Source of the DNA: JACCVL01 sp038232655
GTDB lineage: Bacteria > Actinomycetota > Actinomycetes > Propionibacteriales > Nocardioidaceae
DNA: 11,298 nt
Direction: 5' to 3'
Assembly: GCA_038232655.1 (NCBI GenBank)
Contig: JBBSNM010000086.1
Coordinates: 1 to 11,298 of the forward strand
Position 1 is the first letter of the stretch, and each line of letters opens with the position of its first letter. Below the pieces are notes generated by a model. That model made no database searches. It worked only from the letters and a program-made list of their open reading frames with translations, and had not been told where the DNA came from. The position numbers and the translations under genes were made by a program. This document shows positions 1-7,500 of the stretch, piece after piece.

Positions 1-20
1 TCGGCACGCAGCCCACCGGC

Positions 21-26
21 TATGCT
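21..26 (+). promoter_or_regulatory. possible -10 box for the tRNA-Ala gene
   Basis: TATGCT fits the actinobacterial TANNNT -10 pattern and lies 38 nt before the tRNA. A start about 6-8 nt downstream would give a roughly 30-nt 5' leader containing the inverted repeat at 35-63, to be removed by RNase P. The -35 region falls at or beyond the window edge, so the promoter cannot be confirmed. Confidence 0.25.
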
Positions 27-34
27 GGCGCGGT

Positions 35-63
35 TCGTCCGACCGGGACCCACGGTCGGACGA
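35..63. repeat. perfect 10-bp inverted repeat abutting the tRNA 5' end
   Basis: TCGTCCGACC (35-44) is the exact reverse complement of GGTCGGACGA (54-63), with a 9-nt loop. It ends 2 nt before the first base of the tRNA. There is no T tract on either strand. It may be a U-less terminator of an upstream gene outside the window or a structured tRNA 5' leader. The structure is certain; the role is inference. Confidence 0.7.
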
Positions 64-64
64 T

Positions 65-137
65 GGGGCTGTGGCGCAGCTGGTAGCGCACCTGCATGGC
101 ATGCAGGGGGTCAGGGGTTCGAGTCCCCTCAGCTCCA
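65..137 (+). tRNA. tRNA-Ala (anticodon GGC)
   Basis: A complete 73-nt cloverleaf can be folded by eye. The 7-bp acceptor stem is GGGGCTG with CAGCTCC, including one G-T pair. The D arm is GCGC/GCGC, the anticodon stem is CCTGC/GCAGG around the loop ATGGCAT, and the T arm is AGGGG/CCCCT around TTCGAGT, followed by discriminator A137. The anticodon GGC is at 98-100 and reads GCC and GCU alanine codons. The 3' CCA is not encoded: the bases after the discriminator are CCG, so CCA must be added by nucleotidyltransferase. There is no intron. It stands alone here, with no second tRNA nearby. Confidence 0.97.
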
Positions 138-174
138 CCGATCACCCGGTGCGTCCACCGATCACCCGGTGCGT
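135..174. repeat. exact 20-bp tandem duplication starting in the tRNA 3' end
   Basis: The unit CCACCGATCACCCGGTGCGT occurs at 135-154 and again, identically, at 155-174. The match runs about one base further upstream and two downstream (period 20, about 2.1 copies). The first copy includes the last three bases of tRNA-Ala. Each copy holds a CACCG...CGGTG inverted repeat (5-bp stem, 6-nt loop), and CGGTG-CGTC-CACCG can pair across the junction. It could be recent slippage, a tandem-hairpin tRNA 3' trailer, or a footprint of integration at a tRNA. No integrase is visible. Confidence 0.9.
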
Positions 175-225
175 CCCGCTCGGCGCTGTCTCCGGGTGCG
201 AGGCCGCCGTGTTGGCAGTCCGTGC

Positions 226-255
226 CGCCTGTCGGACAATCCGGGCAGACAGGCG
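226..255 (+). terminator. possible U-less terminator after tRNA-Ala
   Basis: CGCCTGTC (226-233) pairs perfectly with GACAGGCG (248-255), and a nested GGA/TCC pairing is possible inside the loop. No T tract follows. It is the strongest hairpin downstream of the tRNA before the AT-richer segment, so it may end the tRNA transcript. Actinobacterial terminators often lack a U run. This is weak evidence only. Confidence 0.3.
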
Positions 256-418
256 CAAACAGGAGCCCTACACGGGAAGTTATTCACCTCTTCCTGTCCG
301 AGTTGTCACTAACTGTCAGTCACATATCACGCAGTGTTCACCTTGCGCAAGGTTGTCCACACCCTGATCAACAGCGGTGGATTAACGGTGCTGGTCAGCG
401 CACCGACGGTTCCCACCG

Positions 419-428
419 ACCGTACGGT
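419..428 (+). promoter_or_regulatory. probable -10 region of the leuS leader, inside a palindrome
   Basis: TACGGT (423-428) fits TANNNT and lies 12 nt before the leader-peptide ATG. A start around 434-436 would give a 5' leader of only about 5-7 nt. The box is the right part of the perfect 10-bp palindrome ACCGTACGGT (419-428). Two imperfect direct repeats, CACCGACGGT (401-410) and CACCGACCGT (414-423), precede it at 13-bp spacing. I see no good TTGACA-like -35. Overlap of a palindrome with the -10 suggests a possible operator; no regulator is known from this sequence. Confidence 0.45.
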
Positions 429-440
429 AGGCTCACTGGC

Positions 441-476
441 ATGCACACGAGGCTGCTCCTTACCCTGCCGCGCTGA
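441..476 (+). CDS. Leu-rich leader peptide of leuS
   Basis: This is an 11-codon ORF from ATG to TGA encoding MHTRLLLTLPR. Four of eleven residues are leucine, and codons 5-7 are consecutive Leu codons (CTG, CTC, CTT), followed by CTG at codon 9. CTT looks rare in this GC-rich genome. The ORF sits between a -10-like box and a Rho-independent terminator, and the next gene is leucyl-tRNA synthetase. Ribosome stalling on leader-peptide codons for the pathway's own amino acid is the established basis of attenuation in Leu, Trp, His and Phe systems. Here it would make leuS expression respond to charged tRNA-Leu. The predicted transcript leaves almost no room for a Shine-Dalgarno, so initiation would be nearly leaderless. 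The stop codon lies inside the 5' arm of the following hairpin. Translation is not proven, but the match to the downstream gene is hard to dismiss as chance. Confidence 0.75.
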   Translation: MHTRLLLTLPR

Positions 477-500
477 CACCGCGACGCCCGTCAGCGCGGC
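467..500 (+). promoter_or_regulatory. leader hairpin covering the leader-peptide stop codon
   Basis: GCCGCGCTGAC (467-477) is perfectly complementary to GTCAGCGCGGC (490-500), giving an 11-bp stem with a 12-nt loop. The leader stop TGA (474-476) is in the 5' arm, so a ribosome finishing the leader would melt it. A ribosome stalled at the Leu codons (453-461) would leave much of it free. It ends 1 nt before the terminator stem and does not overlap it. It is therefore not itself a competing antiterminator, and its exact role is unclear. Confidence 0.7.
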
Positions 501-501
501 C

Positions 502-525
502 GCCCCTCACCCGGAGGGGCTTTTT
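502..525 (+). terminator. intrinsic terminator (attenuator) before leuS
   Basis: GCCCCTC (502-508) pairs with GAGGGGC (514-520) across a 5-nt loop, followed by TTTTT (521-525). It is the only hairpin in the window with a proper U tract. It lies 34 nt before the chosen leuS start and 25 nt after the leader-peptide stop, as expected of a transcription attenuator. The alternative is a plain terminator for transcription entering from the tRNA side, but the Leu leader makes attenuation more likely. Its 3' arm also carries a GGAGGGG Shine-Dalgarno-like run. Confidence 0.85.
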
Positions 526-549
526 CATGCCCGGAGCAGACGACACGGC

Positions 550-554
550 AGGAG
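550..554 (+). promoter_or_regulatory. leuS: ribosome binding site of leuS
   Basis: AGGAG lies 5 nt before GTG560 and favours that start. The competing in-frame ATG527 has GGAGGGG (513-519) 7 nt upstream, but that run is buried in the terminator stem. The codons between 527 and 560 have several A-ending third positions, unlike the rest of leuS. Confidence 0.6.
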
Positions 555-559
555 ACACC

Positions 560-3055
<2,496 letters not shown>

Positions 3056-3090
3056 GCCCGGCTGCGCGCCTCGACCCCGACCCACCTGGA

Positions 3091-3096
3091 TAGCGT
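3091..3096 (+). promoter_or_regulatory. possible leaderless promoter -10 for degV
   Basis: TAGCGT fits TANNNT and is followed by exactly 6 nt and then ATG3103, so transcription would begin at or next to the start codon. No Shine-Dalgarno is visible before this ATG, consistent with leaderless translation, which is common in actinobacteria. No clear -35 is seen. Read-through from leuS across the 47-bp gap is also possible. Confidence 0.4.
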
Positions 3097-3102
3097 GCGG
3101 TC

Positions 3103-3969
3103 ATGGCGGTGGAAGGCAGGGCGGGCGGGGTGGTGATCGTCACCGACTCGACCGCCTGCCTGCCCGAGGACGTGGTGGCCGAGCACGCCATCGCCGTGGT
3201 TCCCCTGCAGGTCGTCGTCGGGGCCGACGCGCTCGACGAGGGCACCGACGCCACCCGCGACCGGGTCGAGCAGGCACTGCGGTCCGCCGAGGCGGTGACC
3301 ACCTCGCGTCCCGCACCGGAGGCCTTCGCCGCGGTGTATCGGGCGGCGGCCACGGCCGGAGCGGACGCGGTCGTGTCGGTGCACCTGTCGTCGCGCGTGT
3401 CGGGCACCTACGCCTCCGCCGTCGCCGCCGCGAACGGTGTCGCCATCGACGTCGAGGTGGTCGACAGCGAGCAGATCGGGCTGGCCACCGGCTTCGCGGT
3501 GCTCGCCGCCGTCGAGGCGCGGGCCCGGGGCGCTGACGCGGCGGCGGTGGCCGACGCCGCGCGGTCACGGGCCGGCGCCTGCTCGTCGTACTTCTACGTG
3601 GACACCCTCGAGTACCTGCGCCGCGGTGGACGAGTCGGCGCGGCAGCCGCCCTGTTCGGTGCCGCGCTGGCCGTCAAGCCGCTGCTCACTGTGCGCGACG
3701 GCGAGGTCGTGCAGCTGGAGAAGGTACGCACCGCCACGCGTGCGCTGGCGCGGATCGAAGAGCTCGCGGTGGCGGCCGCCGGGGCCGGTCCGGTCGACGT
3801 CGGCGTGCAGCATCTGGCCGCCCGGCCGCAGGCCGCGAGACTGGCCCAGCGGCTCCGGGATCGGTTGCCGCAGGCGGGGATGGTATGGGAGCGCGAGGTC
3901 GGCGCGGTGCTGGCCGCCCACGTCGGACCCGGTGCGGTGGCAGTGGTGATGTCGCCGCGCAACGGCTGA
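3103..3969 (+). CDS. DegV family fatty-acid-binding protein
   Basis: DegV/FakB-type proteins bind a fatty acid in a pocket between two alpha/beta domains. In Firmicutes FakB presents the acid to the kinase FakA for phosphorylation and membrane lipid synthesis. Visible family motifs are TDST at residues 14-17, TTSRP at 66-70, SSRVSGT at 96-102 (the serine-glycine-threonine loop that holds the carboxylate), VDS at 120-122 and the YLRRGGRVG segment from Tyr171. The length of 288 aa is normal (about 280-290). There is no signal peptide or membrane segment, so it should be cytosolic. No FakA-like kinase (DAK2 domain) is in this window, so its partner is unknown here. It lies 47 bp after leuS with no terminator between them. 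The family assignment is firm; the physiological lipid substrate is not known. Confidence 0.93.
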   Translation: MAVEGRAGGVVIVTDSTACLPEDVVAEHAIAVVPLQVVVGADALDEGTDATRDRVEQALRSAEAVTTSRPAPEAFAAVYRAAATAGADAVVSVHLSSRVSGTYASAVAAANGVAIDVEVVDSEQIGLATGFAVLAAVEARARGADAAAVADAARSRAGACSSYFYVDTLEYLRRGGRVGAAAALFGAALAVKPLLTVRDGEVVQLEKVRTATRALARIEELAVAAAGAGPVDVGVQHLAARPQAARLAQRLRDRLPQAGMVWEREVGAVLAAHVGPGAVAVVMSPRNG

Positions 3970-3997
3970 GGGCCGGTGGCTGCGCACCCTCTTTCCA

Positions 3998-4020
3998 CAG
4001 CCCGGGGCTGGGTGGCACCC
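3998..4020 (+). terminator. possible U-less terminator after degV
   Basis: Two near-palindromes lie back to back in the 112-bp gap: CAGCCC-G-GGGCTG (3998-4010) and GGGTG-G-CACCC (4010-4020). They could fold as small hairpins, or the G run (4004-4007) could pair with the C run after 4018. No T tract follows. TCCACAGC flanks the element twice (3994-4001 and 4024-4031). If it ends the degV transcript, comEA needs its own promoter, which fits the -10 box at 4070. Confidence 0.3.
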
Positions 4021-4069
4021 CCCTCCACAGCGATCCTCCCGGCGGCTGCCACCGACGGCCCGCTCGGCC

Positions 4070-4075
4070 TAACGT
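4070..4075 (+). promoter_or_regulatory. possible leaderless promoter -10 for comEA-comEC
   Basis: TAACGT fits TANNNT and is separated from ATG4082 by exactly 6 nt, the same layout as before degV. CTGCCA (4046-4051) could serve as a poor -35 at 18-nt spacing. No Shine-Dalgarno precedes the ATG, consistent with a leaderless mRNA. Confidence 0.45.
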
Positions 4076-4081
4076 CACGGC

Positions 4082-5104
4082 ATGGGGAGATCTCGACCAG
4101 ACCGGCACGCCGGCGCCGGCAGCGACCGCGACGCAGCCCGCCGCCGGTTGAGCCTGCTCGCAGCCGAGCTGGTCGCCGACCGGCCGCCCCCGTCCCCGGG
4201 GTTGTCACCGGGGGCGACCGGCAACGACGAGCTGCCCCCTGACCCGCAGGTTCAGCCGGCTGCCGGTGCCGGGCGGCACCGCGCGCCGGCCCTGTCCGCA
4301 CGTCGACGCCTTGCCGGCGCGGTGGCCGACCAGCTGACTGTCGCACCCACCCGTCTGTCCGGGGACCGGGGGGTGACCGGCCAGCACGTCACGGTGGTCG
4401 CCCTGCTTGTCGCGGCGCTCGTCACCGGTGGTGCCTGGTGGGTGCTGAGCGGGCGGCCGCAGGAGCGAGCGGTGGTGGCACCCCCGCGCGTGCAGGCGCC
4501 GGCTGCGTCGACCCCAACCGTCGGCGCACCCGCCTCGGGCGAGCCGAGCACGGGCAGCGAGCCGGCCGGCCCGCCGGCCGCACCCCCCGCTGCGCCCGCC
4601 GACAGCCCCGCCGCCGGCCCCGTCACGGGCCCGGCGGTCCAGCTGGTCGTTGACGTGGCGGGGCGCGTGCGGCGACCAGGGCTGGTCACCCTCCCGCCGG
4701 GTGCGCGCGTCGCGGACGCCGTGCAGTCGGCCGGCGGGGCACTGCCCAAGGTCGACCTCGCCTCGGTCAACCTCGCCCGCCCCCTCGTCGACGGTGAACA
4801 GCTGCTCATCGGCGTGCGGAGCGCGACCGCGGGCGGCGCGGGGCCGCCGGCAGTGGGCGCCGCACCGTCGGCGCCCGGTGCGCCCGGCACCGCCCCGGCG
4901 CTGGTCGACCTGAACACCGCCACCATGGAGCAGCTGGACACCCTGCCCGGCGTCGGCCCGGTGACCGGGCAGGCCATCCTCGACTGGCGCACCGAGAACG
5001 GCGCCTTCACCAGCGTCGACGAGCTGCTCGAGGTCGACGGCATCGGTGAGGTAACCCTGGCCGACCTGCGCGACCTGGTGACGGTAGGACCGGGTGCCCG
5101 GTGA
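4082..5104 (+). CDS. comEA: ComEA-like membrane-anchored DNA-binding protein
   Basis: In competent bacteria ComEA is the DNA receptor that binds incoming double-stranded DNA outside the membrane and passes it to ComEC. An unusually long, Arg/Pro-rich, presumably cytoplasmic N terminus (residues 1-102) precedes one membrane segment at about 103-122. A Pro/Ala/Gly-rich linker (about 130-185) follows, then an SLBB (soluble-ligand-binding beta-grasp) domain from about 187 to 245 with the core VVDVAGRVRRPGLV. A second low-complexity linker leads to the C-terminal ComEA helix-hairpin-helix pair (about 274-336), with LNTAT, LPGVGP and GIGEV. SLBB plus HhH is the usual actinobacterial architecture. 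The length of 340 aa exceeds that of Bacillus ComEA (about 205 aa) because of the N terminus and linkers. It overlaps comEC by 11 bp, so the two are probably translated together. Natural competence in this organism is not shown by these two genes alone. Confidence 0.93.
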   Translation: MGRSRPDRHAGAGSDRDAARRRLSLLAAELVADRPPPSPGLSPGATGNDELPPDPQVQPAAGAGRHRAPALSARRRLAGAVADQLTVAPTRLSGDRGVTGQHVTVVALLVAALVTGGAWWVLSGRPQERAVVAPPRVQAPAASTPTVGAPASGEPSTGSEPAGPPAAPPAAPADSPAAGPVTGPAVQLVVDVAGRVRRPGLVTLPPGARVADAVQSAGGALPKVDLASVNLARPLVDGEQLLIGVRSATAGGAGPPAVGAAPSAPGAPGTAPALVDLNTATMEQLDTLPGVGPVTGQAILDWRTENGAFTSVDELLEVDGIGEVTLADLRDLVTVGPGAR

Positions 5105-7466
5105 GACCGGTGCTCGAGCCGCCACCGGTCCCACCGGGACGCTGCCGTCCGCGGTTGCGGAGCCGACGTCCGAGCCGGCGGCCGACCCCCGGTTGGTGGG
5201 GCCGGCTGTCGCCGCCTGGTCGAGCACCGCCTTGTGCCTGTGGTTGCCGGGTGTGGCCACGCTGTTGCTCACCGCCCTGCTCGCCGTGGGCACCTTGCTG
5301 TCGATCCGCCGCCGCCAGCACCTGCTGGCGCTGGCCCTCGTCGTCGCTGCGGCGGCGGCACCTGCTGCGGGTCTGCGCGTAGCGCAGGCCCAGGCGGGCA
5401 TGCTGCCGCGGCTGGCCGCTGACGAGGTGATCGTCGATGCGGTGGTGGTGCTGGCTGGTGACCCTCGCACGGTCGAGACCGCGTTCGGCGACCAGGTGTT
5501 CGTCAAGGCATCCGCGCGGGTGGTGACCGGTCGTGGCCGCACCGTGCGGGGCCGCGCACCGGTGGTGCTGATCGCCGGGCTCGACGTGGGCTTGCAAGAC
5601 ATCAGGCTCGGCAGCAGGGTGGCGCTGGTCGGGCGGCTGGCGCCGTCGGACTCCAACGATCTGGCTGCGCTGCTGCGCGTCTCTCGTCTCGGCGAGGTCC
5701 GTACCGCACCGGCGTGGTGGTGGACGATGGCCAGTGGCGTCCGCGACGGCGTCCGGGGCGCGGTCGACAACCGGGGCATGCCCGGTGAGCTGGTGCCCGC
5801 CCTCGTCGTCGGTGACGACAGCGGGCTGAGCACCGACGTCGCCGACGACTTCCGCGCCAGCGGCCTCACCCACCTGCTCGCGGTGTCGGGCACGAACCTG
5901 ACCCTGGTCCTCGGCGCCCTGCTGTTGGTGGCTCGGTGGTCAGGCGTGCGTGGCCGCGGTCTGGTCATCACCGGCGTGCTCGGCGCGGTCGGCTTCGTGC
6001 TGCTCGCCCGGCCCGACCCGAGCGTCGTCCGGGCGGCCGCGATGGGGTTGGTCGCGCTCGCCGGGCTGACGTCGGGTGACCGTCGGCGCGGCCTGCGCGC
6101 GCTGTGCGTTGCGGTGATCGTGCTGCTGCTGGTCAACCCCTGGTTGGCCCGCTCGGTGGGCTTCGTGCTGTCCGTGCTGGCCACCGCGGCGATCCTGGTG
6201 CTGGCGCCACCGTGGCGAGACGCCCTGACGCGCTGGCTGCCGCGTTGGGCGGCCGAGGCGGTGGCCGTGCCGATGGCCGCCCAGCTGGCCTGCACCCCGG
6301 TGATCGCGGCCATCTCGGGTCAGGCGTCGATCGTGGCGGTGCTCGCCAACGTTCTCGCGGCGCCGGCCGTGGGGCCCGCGACCGTGGCGGGGCTGGCCGC
6401 CGGGCTGTTCGCGGTGGCGGTGCCCCCGGCCGGCGACCTGCTCGGCTGGTTCGCGGTGGCGCCCGCCTGGTGGATCGTCGCAGTCGGCCGGGTGTGTGCC
6501 GACCTGCCCGGTGCCAGTCTCGAGTGGGGCACCTCGCCCGGCGCGCTGGCCGCGTTGACCGCGCTCTGCCTGTTGCTGGCCACCGTCGCCGGGTCGCTGC
6601 TGCGCCGGCGCTGGCTCGCCGTGCTGGCGACTGTGCTGCTTGTCGGCGTCGTGCTGCGTCCACTGCCCAGCCCGGGGTGGCCGCCCGATGGCTGGGTGGC
6701 GGTCGCCTGCGACGTCGGTCAAGGTGACGGGCTGGTGCTGTCGGCCGGCGACGACGTCGCGGTGGTCGTCGACGTCGGTCCGGACCCGGCGGCCATCTCG
6801 CAGTGCCTCAGCGAGCTCGGGGTGCGACGAGTCTCGGCGGTGCTCGTCACCCACCTGCACGCCGACCATGTGGCCGGTCTGTCGGGGGTGTTCAGCCAGG
6901 TCCGCGTCGCCGAGGTCGACGTCGGCCCGGTACGCAGCCCCGCCGACTCGTGGCGGCGGGTGGTCGCCGCGGCCACCGCGGCGGGAGTGCCGGTCCGCAC
7001 GGTTTCCGCCGGCGAGGTCGCCGGCGCCGGTGCGATCAGCTGGCGGGTGCTCTGGCCGCCGCCGGGGACACCGGCCGACCTCGTCGACTCGGGAGAGTCC
7101 GGCGGATCGCCGGTCAACGACGCCAGCCTGGTGCTCGCCGTCGACGTGGGCGGCGTGCGGCTGTTGCTCACCGGCGACATCGAGCCGCCGACGCAGGCTG
7201 CACTCGTCCGCAGCGGGGTCGACCTGTCCGCCGACGTGCTGAAGGTGCCACACCACGGCAGCTCCCGGCAGGACGCCGCGTTCCTCGACGCCGTGGGCGC
7301 TGAGCTGGCCGTGGTCAGTGTGGGAACCGACAACACCTATGGCCACCCTGCGCCCGACCTGCTCGCGGGGCTGGACGCGGATGGTGTCGAGGTGGCCCGT
7401 ACCGATGTCGACGGTGCGATCGCGCTGGTGGCCGACGGGTCGGACGTCTCGGTGGTGACCAGGTGA
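5094..7466 (+). CDS. comEC: ComEC/Rec2 family DNA uptake channel
   Basis: Polytopic inner-membrane protein that transports single-stranded DNA into the cytoplasm during transformation. N-terminal membrane segments (about 38-100) precede a small soluble DUF4131-like beta region. The multi-helix Competence domain (about 230-500) has the family core HLLAVSGTN at 260-268. The C-terminal metallo-beta-lactamase-like domain contains CDVGQGDG (539-546), the metal-binding THLHADH (586-592), NDASLVL, TGD (693-695) and VPHHGSS (from 718). These are the residues proposed to cut the non-transported strand, and all are present, so the nuclease-like site looks intact. The length of 790 aa is full length (about 770-850). 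GTG5094 is the furthest upstream plausible start; it lies inside the comEA end and is in a different frame. The channel's ATP-driven partner ComFA and pilus genes are not in the window. Codon use matches the neighbours. Confidence 0.95.
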   Translation: MPGETGARAATGPTGTLPSAVAEPTSEPAADPRLVGPAVAAWSSTALCLWLPGVATLLLTALLAVGTLLSIRRRQHLLALALVVAAAAAPAAGLRVAQAQAGMLPRLAADEVIVDAVVVLAGDPRTVETAFGDQVFVKASARVVTGRGRTVRGRAPVVLIAGLDVGLQDIRLGSRVALVGRLAPSDSNDLAALLRVSRLGEVRTAPAWWWTMASGVRDGVRGAVDNRGMPGELVPALVVGDDSGLSTDVADDFRASGLTHLLAVSGTNLTLVLGALLLVARWSGVRGRGLVITGVLGAVGFVLLARPDPSVVRAAAMGLVALAGLTSGDRRRGLRALCVAVIVLLLVNPWLARSVGFVLSVLATAAILVLAPPWRDALTRWLPRWAAEAVAVPMAAQLACTPVIAAISGQASIVAVLANVLAAPAVGPATVAGLAAGLFAVAVPPAGDLLGWFAVAPAWWIVAVGRVCADLPGASLEWGTSPGALAALTALCLLLATVAGSLLRRRWLAVLATVLLVGVVLRPLPSPGWPPDGWVAVACDVGQGDGLVLSAGDDVAVVVDVGPDPAAISQCLSELGVRRVSAVLVTHLHADHVAGLSGVFSQVRVAEVDVGPVRSPADSWRRVVAAATAAGVPVRTVSAGEVAGAGAISWRVLWPPPGTPADLVDSGESGGSPVNDASLVLAVDVGGVRLLLTGDIEPPTQAALVRSGVDLSADVLKVPHHGSSRQDAAFLDAVGAELAVVSVGTDNTYGHPAPDLLAGLDADGVEVARTDVDGAIALVADGSDVSVVTR

Positions 7467-7500
7467 GGTCGTGGGGGTGCGAGGTGGCATTCTGACCGGC

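Larger units (their letters stand above)
138..440. other. noncoding spacer between tRNA-Ala and the leuS leader
   Basis: No convincing gene lies here; the open frames lack a coding-like third-base pattern. About 255-390 is visibly richer in A/T than the rest of the window. It contains a perfect 14-bp palindrome, ACCTTGCGCAAGGT (340-353), immediately followed by TTGTCCACA (353-361), which matches the actinobacterial DnaA-box consensus. A weaker relative, TTATTCACC, is at 280-288. A -35/-10-like pair, TTGTCA (303-308) and TATCAC (325-330) with a 16-nt spacer, is weak. CGGTGC/GCACCG (386-391/400-405) can form a small hairpin. This looks like a regulatory region, but no binding protein can be assigned. 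Confidence 0.5.

Noticed and set aside
135..174. CRISPR array or an att site of an integrated element
   Set aside because: There are only two directly abutting copies with no spacers, no Cas genes, no integrase and no second distant copy in the window. It is kept only as a tandem repeat.
280..361. Replication origin suggested by DnaA-box-like sequences
   Set aside because: Only one good box and one weak box are present, with no dnaA, dnaN, cluster of boxes or strongly AT-rich unwinding element.
441..525. T-box riboswitch for leuS
   Set aside because: The leader is far too short and lacks the T-box core; the Leu-codon ORF explains it better.
4010..4023. GGGTGGCACC resembling the T-box antiterminator core (GGGTGGNACC)
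   Set aside because: The following bases are not GCG, the gap is only 112 nt with no Stem I or specifier structure, and the downstream gene is comEA rather than an amino-acid gene. It is part of a simple near-palindrome.
4205..6313. A 702-codon minus-strand frame opposite comEA and comEC
   Set aside because: It has Ser/Thr/Arg/Ala low-complexity composition with no domain, lies fully antisense to two well-supported genes, and is a typical high-GC shadow.
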